A stretch of DNA of 64,000 bases from Bin87 sp034423575. Lineage in GTDB: Bacteria > Chloroflexota > Dehalococcoidia > Lucifugimonadales > UBA3495. The notes under the pieces are model-generated. The model had not been told where the DNA came from, searched no databases, and saw only the letters and a program-made list of their open reading frames with translations. A program made the translations under genes and the position numbers. The stretch is from assembly GCA_034423575.1 (NCBI GenBank), contig DAOUIF010000048.1, positions 1-64,000 on the forward strand, written 5' to 3'. Positions 50,767 to 59,597 of the stretch are shown piece after piece. Position 1 is the first letter of the stretch. Each line of letters begins with the position of its first letter.

Positions 50767-51996
50767 ATGCTCAAAGACCTACTCCACAATGAACTGCTGT
50801 CACCGGAAAACCTGCGGAACCCGTACCCGTACTACGCGATGCTGCGAGAAGAGGCGCCGGTGTACTGGAACTCCAAGTTCGACACCTGGGTGATCACTTC
50901 TTACCAGGCGGTGGTGTGGGCGCTGCGGCATCCGGAATACTTTTCGTCCGAGGTGTTCCTGCGGGACGAGAAGCCGCCCAGCCCGCCGATTTCGGAAGAG
51001 GACTTCCCCAAGTACAAGTTCAACCTGGACTACATGAACAACTGGTTCATCCGCCGCGACCGGCCCGATCACCTGCGGATGCGTCGCGCCGTACATCCGG
51101 TTTTCAACCCAAAGTACATCGACAACCGGTTCCGCGCGATGGTGCAGGGGATCATCCAGGACCTGCTGAAGGACTTCGATCCTGAAAGCGGCGAGATGGA
51201 CGTGCTCAGGGACTTCGCCAACGCCATGCCCGTGCTGGTGATCGCCAACTGGCTGGGCATGCCGGCCGAGGATCGCGAGTTCATCCGGACGCTGTCGCGG
51301 CAGTTGCTGTCGCTGGACCAGGAATCACCGGATCGACACACGCGCGTTCACGAAGCCATCACCACGCTGAATGATTACGTGAACCCGCTGGTGGAGGACC
51401 GCGTCAGCGAGCCGTCTGACGACCTGCTATCGGTGCTTGCGATCGGAGAGCGCGAGGGCGAATTGAGCCGGGAAGAAGTGCTTGGCAATACCCTTCTGCT
51501 GCTCATCGCCGGCCATCAGACGACCATCAACCTGGTCGGGAACGGGACCATGGCCCTGATGAAAAACCCCGATCAGTGGAACATGCTCAAGGAGGATGAC
51601 AGCCTCCTGGTCCGCGCCACTGAGGAACTGCTGCGGTACGATTCGCCGGTGAAACGCGCCCCGCGCATCGCGTTGGAGGACATCGAGCTGGGCGGGCAGA
51701 AGATCCGGGAAGGCGAAAAGGTGATGACCATCATCAACTCCGCCAACCGTGACCCGATGGCTTTCGAGAGTCCCGAGGACCTGGACATCACCCGCTACCC
51801 GAACCCGCACGTGGCTTTCGGCGGCGGCATCCACCATTGCCTGGGCGCCAACCTCGCGCGACTGGAAGGGCAGGAGGCATTTCGTGCCCTGACCCGCAAG
51901 TTCCCGGCCTTCAGGTTCGCCAGCGACCCTGACGGGCTGGAATACCACAACCTGCTGAACATTCGCGGCGTGGTGAGTCTGCCGGCCGAGTGGTAG
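50767..51996 (+). CDS. Cytochrome P450
   Basis: A 409-residue soluble P450. The oxygen-activating helix I has LLLLIAGHQTTINLVGNG, the K-helix ELLR motif is ATEELLRYDSPVKR, and the heme loop FGGGIHHCLGANLARLE holds the Cys ligand. It resembles bacterial class I enzymes of the CYP107/CYP147 kind. A ferredoxin partner is not encoded in the window. Substrate unknown. Confidence 0.95.
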   Translation: MLKDLLHNELLSPENLRNPYPYYAMLREEAPVYWNSKFDTWVITSYQAVVWALRHPEYFSSEVFLRDEKPPSPPISEEDFPKYKFNLDYMNNWFIRRDRPDHLRMRRAVHPVFNPKYIDNRFRAMVQGIIQDLLKDFDPESGEMDVLRDFANAMPVLVIANWLGMPAEDREFIRTLSRQLLSLDQESPDRHTRVHEAITTLNDYVNPLVEDRVSEPSDDLLSVLAIGEREGELSREEVLGNTLLLLIAGHQTTINLVGNGTMALMKNPDQWNMLKEDDSLLVRATEELLRYDSPVKRAPRIALEDIELGGQKIREGEKVMTIINSANRDPMAFESPEDLDITRYPNPHVAFGGGIHHCLGANLARLEGQEAFRALTRKFPAFRFASDPDGLEYHNLLNIRGVVSLPAEW

Positions 51997-52024
51997 CGAG
52001 CACCTCCGCACCTACGGCAATGCG

Positions 52025-52054
52025 AAAGGGGCGGGTTTCCACTCGCCCCTTTTT
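52025..52054. terminator. Bidirectional terminator between P450 and regulator
   Basis: AAAGGGGCG (52025-52033) pairs with CGCCCCTTT (52044-52052), with T-runs on both strands. It serves the P450 gene from the left and the regulator gene from the right. Confidence 0.85.
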
Positions 52055-52075
52055 GGTGCGGCGGGTTTCGTCGGG

Positions 52076-52768
52076 CTAGGGTTCAACCATCCCGTAGCCA
52101 ACGTTCTTGACGGTGCGGAAGTAGGTTTCGGGTCCGCTCTCCAGCTTGTAGCGCAGACGGCGAATGTGCACGTCGACGGTACGCGTGCCGCCGATGTTTT
52201 CGACTCCCCAAACGTTGGCCAGCAGTTGGTCGCGGGTAAACACCTTGCCCACGTTGTCCATCAGGAACTGGAGCAGCTGGAACTCCAGCCAGGCCAGGTC
52301 CACCGGCCGTCCGTTGGCGGTGACCTGGTAGGTTGCAGGGTTAAGCGATATACCGCCGACCCGGATGGCGCCGGCCGAGACCAAGGTGGTGGCATGGCGT
52401 CGGGCCAGACGATGGATTCGCTTGATCAGTTCCGCGGGCGAACAAGGCACGGTGACGAAGTCGTCGGAATCTTCGTAGAGATCCGGATCGTCCAAATCGT
52501 CGTCTGAGACGCAGCGCAAGATCAGGGGTCCGCCTTCGTCGTCCGGGTTCAGGGGCACGTCGGCGTCGGGAGACAGTAGCAGCACCGCGGGGGAGTCCGG
52601 ACCGTAATCGCCATCGACGTCATAGCGAGCTTCCGGACCGATGAATTGGATGGCGCCGGTGTCGGAAGCGACGGCCAGGGCGCCGTTAATTATGTCCCAA
52701 CCCTGTCCCAACAAGAGGACGCAAGGAGCCACGTCTTTGGTGGATTGATAACCTGCATACGTGATCAT
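52076..52768 (-). CDS. OmpR/PhoB-type winged-helix regulator with degenerate receiver region
   Basis: A 230-residue regulator. The C-terminal 100 residues are a clear transcriptional regulatory winged helix (VNGRPVDLAWLEFQLLQFLMDNVGKVFTRDQLLANVWG, then RTVDVHIRRLRYKLE and FRTVKNVGYGM). The first 115 residues have the size of a receiver domain, but I do not find the phosphorylated Asp in its usual strand context or the conserved Lys; instead there is an acidic run (SDDDLDDPDLYEDSDD). It is probably not controlled by ordinary phosphotransfer. No histidine kinase is adjacent. Confidence 0.88.
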   Translation of the reverse strand: MITYAGYQSTKDVAPCVLLLGQGWDIINGALAVASDTGAIQFIGPEARYDVDGDYGPDSPAVLLLSPDADVPLNPDDEGGPLILRCVSDDDLDDPDLYEDSDDFVTVPCSPAELIKRIHRLARRHATTLVSAGAIRVGGISLNPATYQVTANGRPVDLAWLEFQLLQFLMDNVGKVFTRDQLLANVWGVENIGGTRTVDVHIRRLRYKLESGPETYFRTVKNVGYGMVEP

Positions 52769-52967
52769 CGCCGGACCCTTATCAACAGCGCCAGGATGGT
52801 TTGGCAGGTCGCTGCCGATGGCTTTATATTGCGCACCGGGGATTAACGGGCAATTACGAACTGATTACGCTTTTGTTACATGGCAAGCCAGATTGTATGG
52901 GATGCAGGCTCGCTGACGCCATGCACCCCACAAACGCGGTTTTGGCAGACAATCCCGGAGACAACAG

Positions 52968-53657
52968 TTGCGATTTCCTCCCCTGGTTGAAGGGCGATTC
53001 ATCAGGCGACTGAACCGATTCGCGGCCCTGGTGGACGTGGAGCGCAGGGAATACCTGGCGCACGTGCCCAATTCGGGCAGAATGGGCGAGTTGCTGGTGC
53101 CAGGATATCGGGTGCTGCTGGTACCGGCGCCGGAGGGTGCCAATCGAAAAACCAGTTTCGACCTGGCGCTGGTGGATACCGGGAGCGCGCTTTCCTCCGC
53201 TGACGCCCGGCTGCCCAACAAGCTGGTAGCGGAGGCTCTGTTCCAGCGGCGCATGCCACAATTCGACGAGTATCCAGTGGCGCGTGGAGAGCAGGTCTTC
53301 GGCGAGAGCCGGCTGGATTTCCTGCTGGAAGGCCCCACGGGAAAGTGTTACGTCGAGACCAAGTCGGTGACGCTGGTGGAGGAAGGGGTCGGATTGTTTC
53401 CCGATGCGCCAACTATCAGGGGAGTGAAACACCTGAGGAGCCTGATGGCGGCGTTGGACGCGGGGCACCGCGCGGCGGTGGTGTTCGTGATTCAGAGGGC
53501 GGATGCCGGGGCCTTCGCTCCGCACGACGTGGCGGACCCGCTGCTTGGAAGGACGCTGCGAGAAGCGCGTGACGCGGGCGTGGAGATTTGGGCGTATCGT
53601 TGCACTGTCACCGAGCGCAGTATCGAACTCGCTGATACAGTGCCTGTGTTCCTGTAG
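52968..53657 (+). CDS. sfsA: SfsA homologue
   Basis: A 229-residue protein of the SfsA family with an OB-like start and a PD-(D/E)XK-like core. Seen are GRFIRRLNRFAALVDV, AHVPNSGRMGELLVPG, RKTSFDLALVDTG, RLDFLLEG, and CYVETKSVTLVEEGVGLFPDAPTIRGVKHLRSL. The Asp of RLDFLL and Glu-Thr-Lys of VETKSV form the nuclease-type site. Start is a TTG at 52968. The family's biological role is poorly defined; DNA binding is likely. Confidence 0.93.
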   Translation: MRFPPLVEGRFIRRLNRFAALVDVERREYLAHVPNSGRMGELLVPGYRVLLVPAPEGANRKTSFDLALVDTGSALSSADARLPNKLVAEALFQRRMPQFDEYPVARGEQVFGESRLDFLLEGPTGKCYVETKSVTLVEEGVGLFPDAPTIRGVKHLRSLMAALDAGHRAAVVFVIQRADAGAFAPHDVADPLLGRTLREARDAGVEIWAYRCTVTERSIELADTVPVFL

Positions 53658-53670
53658 CTAATGGGCCGCC

Positions 53671-54396
53671 ATGGTTCGGCAGGTTCGCAATGGAGAAGGG
53701 CGAGTGGTCAGCGCACAACCGCCGTTGATGGAGATTTACCGCCGGCTGCTGAACAAGTATGGGCCGCAAGGTTGGTGGCCGGCGAACAGCCGGTTCGAAA
53801 TGATCGCCGGGGCGATCCTCACGCAAGCGGCGGCCTGGCGCAATGTGGAGCGGGCCCTGGGCAACCTCCGCTCTGCAGGGGTCGAGAGTTGGCCGGGGGT
53901 GCACACGTTGCCCGTGGAGGAGCTGGCCGAGTTGGTGCGGCCGTCGGGGTATTACAACGCCAAGGCGCGTAAGCTGAAGGCTTTCGCCGCCCACGTGTGC
54001 GAGCGTTATGACGGGCATCTAGATTGCATGTTTGACGGCGACACGCAAAAGGTGCGCCGGGAGTTGTTGGGCATCCACGGTATTGGGCCGGAAACTGCCG
54101 ACGACATCCTGGTTTATGCGGCCGGGATGGCGTCCTTCGTAATCGATACCTACACGATTCGCATTGTGAAGCGGGTGGGGCTGAAACCCGTCGGGCGGGA
54201 CAGCTATGACGGCTGGCAACGGCTGTTCCACGACAACCTGCCGACGGACGTCGCCATCTTCAACGAATATCACGCGCTGCTGGACCACCATCACAAGGAA
54301 GCCTGCACCAAGAACGCGCCGAGGTGCCACGATTGTTGCCTGCTGGACCTCTGCTCCACCGGCATGCGCGCCGTCAACGGTTCGCCGGTGCTATGA
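53671..54396 (+). CDS. Endonuclease III-related DNA glycosylase, MagIII-like
   Basis: A 241-residue HhH-GPD glycosylase that removes damaged bases. The hairpin is LLGIHGIGPETADDILVY. The catalytic Asp is in VIDTYTIRI. A C-terminal 4Fe-4S cluster has the Cys-x6-Cys-x2-Cys-x5-Cys spacing (CTKNAPRCHDC...C). The lysine of true endonuclease III is replaced by Glu in GPETA. It should therefore be a monofunctional glycosylase without lyase activity, as in 3-methyladenine DNA glycosylase III. Starts 13 bases after sfsA. Confidence 0.9.
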   Translation: MVRQVRNGEGRVVSAQPPLMEIYRRLLNKYGPQGWWPANSRFEMIAGAILTQAAAWRNVERALGNLRSAGVESWPGVHTLPVEELAELVRPSGYYNAKARKLKAFAAHVCERYDGHLDCMFDGDTQKVRRELLGIHGIGPETADDILVYAAGMASFVIDTYTIRIVKRVGLKPVGRDSYDGWQRLFHDNLPTDVAIFNEYHALLDHHHKEACTKNAPRCHDCCLLDLCSTGMRAVNGSPVL

Positions 54397-54397
54397 T
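54389..54397 (+). promoter_or_regulatory. Extended -10 promoter for the cupin gene
   Basis: TGCTATGAT overlaps the stop codon of the glycosylase gene. It is 32 bases before the cupin ATG, which has GGAGG in its leader. Confidence 0.45.
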
Positions 54398-54429
54398 GGC
54401 GACAACCGAGCACAACCGGAGGACACGAA

Positions 54430-54807
54430 ATGCAGGTAGTCAGGCTCTACACCGGAGAGGACGGCGAATCGCACATTGAGGAAATGGAGCTGCCCTTCGA
54501 GCAGATGGGACACGCCCTGAGGACGGCGACGGAAGCGGCAACCGGAGTGCAGTTCAGCTGCTTGAGGCCCACCCAGCTGGTCGACTTTCATACCGCGCCG
54601 CGCCGCCAGTACGTGATTACGTTGCAGGGCCAGGTCGAGATCGGTTTGGGCGACGGGACCAAGCGGATCTTCAACGTGGGCGACATCGAGCTGTGCGAGG
54701 ATCTTACCGGCCGGGGCCATACCACCCGCAGTGTGGGAGACGTGGACCGCATCAGCGTGCAAATCCCGCTGGCAGACCAGACGCCCGGTGGCGCTCTCGG
54801 GGTGTAG
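54430..54807 (+). CDS. Cupin-fold protein
   Basis: A 125-residue single-domain protein with the cupin strand pattern: TQLVDFHTAPRRQYVITLQGQVEIGLGDGTKRIFNVGDIELCEDLTGRGHTTRSV. Only one of the usual metal His is clear in the first motif (FHTAPRRQ) and one in the second (GHTTR), so metal binding may be altered. Function unknown; it precedes an alpha/beta hydrolase by 72 bases. Confidence 0.82.
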   Translation: MQVVRLYTGEDGESHIEEMELPFEQMGHALRTATEAATGVQFSCLRPTQLVDFHTAPRRQYVITLQGQVEIGLGDGTKRIFNVGDIELCEDLTGRGHTTRSVGDVDRISVQIPLADQTPGGALGV

Positions 54808-54879
54808 CCGCAATCTCAGCGCACTCATCCTTGGGTGGGACACCCGACGCAAACTGGCGATCATACGCAGGAGAGAACC

Positions 54880-55698
54880 ATGGCCATAGCTCCGCTGCCC
54901 GGCGACCTGGAAATGTACTACGACGACGATAACTTTACCGATCCGTGGCGTGATCCGGAGACGGTCGAAACCATCGTTCTGCATCACGGCAACGCCAAGA
55001 GCGGGCGGTTATGGTACGCGTGGCCGCCGCTGCTGGCCCGTCAGTACCGAGTGATCCGCGTAGACATGCGGGGTTTCGGCCGTTCAACCGTGCCGGAACC
55101 GGGTTATGACTGGTCCCTGGAAGGGTTCGCCGGCGACCTGCGTAACTTGCTCGACTACCTGGAACTGGACAAGGTGCACCTGATCGGCGAGACGATCGGC
55201 GGCACCATCGCGTTGCAGTTCGCCTACCAGTTCCCGGAGCGACTGCACACGGTGACCACGTGCACCTCGCCGTACAACTTCACCGGCGTGGACACCTACC
55301 AGAATTACTACCGCCTGGTGGCTGAAGAGGGGGTGGAAGGCTGGGCGCGGGCCACCGGAGGCCGCAGGGTCAGCGCGGACGATGCGCCGGAGCACCACGA
55401 GTGGTACATCAAGCAAATGGGATCAACGTCGCGCCATGTGGTCTTGGAAACCCTGGCCTACCTGGGTACGCAGAACCTGTCCGAGAAGCTTCCGACGATC
55501 CAAACCCCGGCACTGGCGATGGTTGGAGAGTTGAGCGAGGGGGACATTCCCGACCGGGCGCAGGGGCAGGCTGAAATGATGCCCAACTGCCGATTGGCCC
55601 GCGTTCCCGGCGCCAGCGGTTATGTCCAGCACTCCGCGCCGGAGAAGTGCGTGCAGGCCTGGCTGGAATTCGTGGGCACGGTGCATGAGCCGGCGTGA
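54880..55698 (+). CDS. Alpha/beta hydrolase with Thr at the nucleophile position
   Basis: A 272-residue alpha/beta-hydrolase fold: VLHHGNAKSGRLWYAWPPLL (oxyanion region), VIRVDMRGFGRST, and the nucleophile elbow HLIGETIGGTIALQFAYQFPERL. In the G-x-nucleophile-x-G elbow the central residue is Thr105, not Ser, Cys or Asp. The His is in GYVQHSAPEK. The rest of the fold is well kept, so this is a true subfamily with altered chemistry or a binding role, not decay. GGAGA lies eight bases before the ATG. Confidence 0.88.
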   Translation: MAIAPLPGDLEMYYDDDNFTDPWRDPETVETIVLHHGNAKSGRLWYAWPPLLARQYRVIRVDMRGFGRSTVPEPGYDWSLEGFAGDLRNLLDYLELDKVHLIGETIGGTIALQFAYQFPERLHTVTTCTSPYNFTGVDTYQNYYRLVAEEGVEGWARATGGRRVSADDAPEHHEWYIKQMGSTSRHVVLETLAYLGTQNLSEKLPTIQTPALAMVGELSEGDIPDRAQGQAEMMPNCRLARVPGASGYVQHSAPEKCVQAWLEFVGTVHEPA

Positions 55699-55700
55699 TT

Positions 55701-55825
55701 GTCTGAATCAGGATTTGCTGGATTTTAGGATTCACAGGATTTGAGATTCAGCCCGGCTGGACAGATATGCGCCGTTGACGCATGCAATCCTGCGGATCCC
55801 ATAATCCTGAAAATCCTGATTCTGA
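55701..55825. repeat. Imperfect palindromic repeat with nested direct repeats
   Basis: The left arm begins GTCTGAATCAGGATTT (55701-55716). The right arm ends AAATCCTGATTCTGAC (55810-55825), its near-perfect inverted copy. Between them are several GGATT/AATCC words. It fills the space between two convergent genes and could end both transcripts. Confidence 0.75.
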
Positions 55826-55832
55826 CGTCGAT

Positions 55833-56609
55833 CTAAAACAGCGACTTGGACTGGCCACCGTCGACGTTGATGCAGGCGCCGGTGATCAGGCCGGCGCGGT
55901 CGGAGGCCAGGAAAGCGACGGTTTCGCCGATGGGCTCAGGCCAACCGAACTTACCCATGGGCAGGTTCCGATCGATGAACTCGGCGACGACCTCAGGCGT
56001 GTTGTTCTGCTGAAAGCGGTCCCAGGTGCTGCCGGGGAAGTCGATGCTGCCCGGCGCAACGCAGTTCACCAGCACGCCGGTTTGCGCCAACTGCAGGGCC
56101 AGGTGCTTGGAGAAAGCGATCATGCCGGCTTTGCCCGTCATGTAGTCGACCGAGCCGCCGTGTTCGCGCCCGTAAATCGACGAGATGTTGATGACACGGC
56201 CCCAGCCTTGCGCCTGCATGTGCGGGAGGGCCAGTTTGGTCATGCGCACGGCCGAGATGAGGTTGACCTCCAGCCCCTCCAGGAACTGTTCCATGGAGGT
56301 CTCGTCGAAGAGTACAGAACCGCGGCGGCCGCCCACATTGTTCACCAGGATGTCTGGAGCGCCGAGGGCGGCGGTGGTCTCCTGGAGGAACCGCTCGGCA
56401 TCTTCGGGATTGGTGACGTCGGCCTGGCTGCCGTTGGCCTTCACACCCAGGCCGGCCAGCTCGGACACCGTCTGTTCCACCGTATCGCCGTCGCGTCCGC
56501 AGATGGCCACCGCGCAGCCCTCTCGCCCGAGAGCCAGGGCGCACTGGCGACCGAGGCCGCGGCTGCCGCCGGTGATCATTGCTACCTTACCGTTCAGGGT
56601 CAAATCCAT
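55833..56609 (-). CDS. Short-chain dehydrogenase/reductase
   Basis: A 258-residue classical SDR, close to the FabG/gluconate dehydrogenase type. Seen are the NAD(P) motif GKVAMITGGSRGLG, DILVNNVGG, catalytic Ser in NISSIYG, Tyr-x-x-x-Lys in VDYMTGKAGM, and the end TGACINVDGGQSKSLF. GGGGAGG eight bases before the ATG at 56609 sets the start. Confidence 0.95.
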   Translation of the reverse strand: MDLTLNGKVAMITGGSRGLGRQCALALGREGCAVAICGRDGDTVEQTVSELAGLGVKANGSQADVTNPEDAERFLQETTAALGAPDILVNNVGGRRGSVLFDETSMEQFLEGLEVNLISAVRMTKLALPHMQAQGWGRVINISSIYGREHGGSVDYMTGKAGMIAFSKHLALQLAQTGVLVNCVAPGSIDFPGSTWDRFQQNNTPEVVAEFIDRNLPMGKFGWPEPIGETVAFLASDRAGLITGACINVDGGQSKSLF

Positions 56610-56685
56610 GGGATCGCCTCCCCTATTGTCGAATGAAATGGAAACGGGGGAATTATAGCGGGTCGGCAATTGTGACGGCGCGCAA

Positions 56686-56715
56686 TTGAAGCGGCCGCCG
56701 CGCACGGGCTATGAT
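56686..56715 (+). promoter_or_regulatory. Promoter of the type IIG-like gene
   Basis: TTGAAG (56686-56691) and TATGAT (56710-56715) with an 18-base spacer, ending 26 bases before the GTG start. Confidence 0.5.
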
Positions 56716-56741
56716 GCCTCAAAATAAGAGGAAGACCCGCT

Positions 56742-59594
56742 GTGCCAAGACCACGACGAAACGACAACGCCGCCTCGCTCGACCCGGCGCGCCGGGACAC
56801 TATCCGCGAGGAAGCCGTCAATACGCTGCTCGCCCAACTGCTTCGCGACCAGGGAATCCCGGCCCGCGCTGAACGGCGCAGCCGGGGCGCAACTCCCGAC
56901 GTCCGCGTCACCCTGAAGACCGGCGATACCGTGCTGCTGGAATGCAAGTGGGAAGATTCCGTCAGCCAGTTGGACACTCGCCTGCAGCAGTTCCCCGACG
57001 CATTGGGGGTTATCGGCGTCCTTTACCCCGAAGGCCTGAAATACCTCGAAGACACCCGCGAAGGACTGGAGAATGCCGGCGACCTGGAATGGTGGCTCCA
57101 CGGTTCCAGAGGTGAACCGACGGCAGAACGCCGTTCCCGCTTCGGCTCTCCTGCCGACATTGCCGACCAGTTGCGCGTGCTGCCCTTGGAGATTGAGGGC
57201 ACCGACCGCGTGGTGGCCGCCGCCGCCGTTATTGAGCACGCGGTTGAGCAGTCGGCGGTGGAACTCGCCACCCATGCTCGAACCGCCCGCCGCGTCAGGG
57301 ACGTGATCGCCCAGACCGACCAGGAAAGCGACCGCGCCAAAGCCCTGCGCATCGGTTGCCTAGTGCTCTTCAACGCTCTGGCATTTCACCTGAGGCTCTC
57401 CGAAAAGCACGACGCCGTGGCGGGGGTGACCGAAGCGTGGCGCGACGGCATCCCCGGCTTGTTCCAGGCTTGGCGTTACATCTGCGAGAACATTGATTAC
57501 GTGCCGGTTTTTGACTTGGCGGCCACTATTCTGGACATCCTGATCGACGCTCCCGCTGACTGGCACCGCCCAGTTCTCGAACCCCTGCTCAAAGCCATTG
57601 ATGACACCCGCCGTCTGGAAGGACACGACCTTTCCGGCCGTCTTTTCCACACTCTGCTCACCGACGCCAAATTCACCGGGGCCTACTACACCTCGGTTCC
57701 GGCGGCGACGCTGCTCACCCGACTGGTGTTCCACAACTGGCCGGCCGGCGTTGACTGGAGCGACCACGAGTTCCCCGCGTCCCTGAACGTGGCCGACATC
57801 GCTTGCGGTACCGGCACCCTGCTGATGGCGGTGGCCGCCGAAGCGGAACGTCGCCACACCGAGGCCGGTGGCCGGAGTGCTCCGGGCCTGCACAAGGCGA
57901 TGGTGGAGCAGGCCCTGCACGGCTACGATGTGCAGCTCTCCGCCGTGCATTTCGCCGCCACCAGCCTGGCGATGCTCAACCCCGACATCCAATTTGACCG
58001 CATGAACCTCTACGTGATGCCGCTGGGGGCCGATGGCGACGACATATCTCTGGGCTCGCTGGACTTCCTGGGGGAGACGCAAGCGGCAGTGCAGTTCGCT
58101 CTTTCCCCGGACTCCATGGGCGCCGGCGGACGAACGATTCGCGACGCCGGCCGGGTGTACGGCGGTGGCCCTGATGGAGTGCAAGAGGAAGAACTGGCCA
58201 CACTGCCGGAACTGGACCTGGCGATCATGAACCCTCCGTTTACTCGCTCGGTATTTGGCAACCTGTTGTTTGGCAGCTTGCCGGCTGCTGAGCGCCGACA
58301 ACTGCGGCAAGAGTTATCGCGCCGGCTTAAATCCCGAATGGGAACGGCGACTGCCGGCCTGGGCGCGGCCTTCGTGGCGGCGGCTTCTCCCAAGCTGCGC
58401 CCCGGCGAGGGACGCTTGGCCCTGGTGCTGCCGGCCACCGTTTGCACCGGCCCTTCCTGGCAGCAGACCCGTTCCCTCATTGAACGCGATTTTGCGTTGG
58501 ATATGGTCATTGTCTCCCACGACCCGCGTCGCTGGAACTTCTCCGACAGCACCGATTTGTCGGAGGCGTTGCTAATCGCTACCCGTCGCTCCGCCGACAG
58601 CCATGCTAGAGACGAACGCACTACTTTTGTGAATCTGTGGCAAAACCCTGACGGCGTGTTGGACGCTCACCGCGCAGCGCAGGCGATTTCCGAGACTACA
58701 CCGGCAAACCTCGAGGATACTGGCACAGCACTGTTAACCGTTGATGGTCAGCACGTTGGCGAATTGCTGGCGGTTCCATCGTCGAAAATCTTGTCGAGAC
58801 AATGGGCCGGCGTGCAGTTCGCCCGCGCCGACTTGACCCGCAGCGCCCTGCGTCTGCTGGATGATGGAGAGGTGTGGGTTCCGGGCGAGTCAGCGGTAGG
58901 TCAAATTCCCCTCTGCCCGCTGGCAGAACTCGGTGAAATCGGCCCCGACGTAAGAGATTTGTGGGACGGTTTTGACCGTACCGATGCCATTACTGCCTAC
59001 CCGATGATCGAGAACCACGATACCGACCAGCGGAGATGGATTTCGACCGAACCTGATAAGTACCTTGTCCCGCTGGTGGAGCCTCGTCCGGGCCGCAATC
59101 TCAAGTTGGTTCAAACGCTCTGGCCAAAGGCAGGAAGGCTACTTCTCGGCGCGCGATTTTGGCTTAACACGGTCAGAGTTGTCGCAATGCGTTCCAACAG
59201 AAACGTGTTGGCCAGCATGTGGTGGCCGATAAGGGTTGACGACGAGGCATCCGAAAAAGCGCTTGCTCTATGGCTGAACAGCAGCATCGGTTTGCTAACG
59301 CTGTTCGCAACTCGGAACACTACGAGGGGCGCTTGGGTGCAAATGAAGAAAGCAGACTTGGTGGGGATGCCGGTGCTGGACTTGCGCGCCATCGCCCCGG
59401 AGCAATTGCAGTCCCTGTCGCAGCTGTTTGACGAGGTTGCGGAGGAGGAATTTGAGCGTCTGCCGGCCATGGCCGACTGCACCGCCCGCCGCCGCCTGGA
59501 CGACGGCCTGGCCGAAATCCTGGGGCTGCCCAACTTGGACGGCCTGCGCCGGCTGCTGGCCTCCGAGCCGGTGGTGAGCAACCGGCGGTTGTAG
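56742..59594 (+). CDS. Fused nuclease-adenine methyltransferase (type IIG-like restriction-modification)
   Basis: A 950-residue single-chain enzyme. The N-terminal part has a PD-(D/E)XK nuclease site: Pro52-Asp53 and Glu67-Cys-Lys69 (TPDVRV...LLECKW). A helical connector follows (about 120-320). The gamma-type N6-adenine methyltransferase has SAM motif VADIACGTGTLLMA near 347-360 and catalytic Asn497-Pro-Pro-Phe (LAIMNPPFTRS). The C-terminal 330 residues should be the DNA target recognition part, with a late NTTRGAWVQMKKADLVGMPV. This layout modifies and cuts at one asymmetric site without a separate S subunit. Start is GTG. Confidence 0.9.
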   Translation: MPRPRRNDNAASLDPARRDTIREEAVNTLLAQLLRDQGIPARAERRSRGATPDVRVTLKTGDTVLLECKWEDSVSQLDTRLQQFPDALGVIGVLYPEGLKYLEDTREGLENAGDLEWWLHGSRGEPTAERRSRFGSPADIADQLRVLPLEIEGTDRVVAAAAVIEHAVEQSAVELATHARTARRVRDVIAQTDQESDRAKALRIGCLVLFNALAFHLRLSEKHDAVAGVTEAWRDGIPGLFQAWRYICENIDYVPVFDLAATILDILIDAPADWHRPVLEPLLKAIDDTRRLEGHDLSGRLFHTLLTDAKFTGAYYTSVPAATLLTRLVFHNWPAGVDWSDHEFPASLNVADIACGTGTLLMAVAAEAERRHTEAGGRSAPGLHKAMVEQALHGYDVQLSAVHFAATSLAMLNPDIQFDRMNLYVMPLGADGDDISLGSLDFLGETQAAVQFALSPDSMGAGGRTIRDAGRVYGGGPDGVQEEELATLPELDLAIMNPPFTRSVFGNLLFGSLPAAERRQLRQELSRRLKSRMGTATAGLGAAFVAAASPKLRPGEGRLALVLPATVCTGPSWQQTRSLIERDFALDMVIVSHDPRRWNFSDSTDLSEALLIATRRSADSHARDERTTFVNLWQNPDGVLDAHRAAQAISETTPANLEDTGTALLTVDGQHVGELLAVPSSKILSRQWAGVQFARADLTRSALRLLDDGEVWVPGESAVGQIPLCPLAELGEIGPDVRDLWDGFDRTDAITAYPMIENHDTDQRRWISTEPDKYLVPLVEPRPGRNLKLVQTLWPKAGRLLLGARFWLNTVRVVAMRSNRNVLASMWWPIRVDDEASEKALALWLNSSIGLLTLFATRNTTRGAWVQMKKADLVGMPVLDLRAIAPEQLQSLSQLFDEVAEEEFERLPAMADCTARRRLDDGLAEILGLPNLDGLRRLLASEPVVSNRRL

Positions 59595-59597
59595 CCA

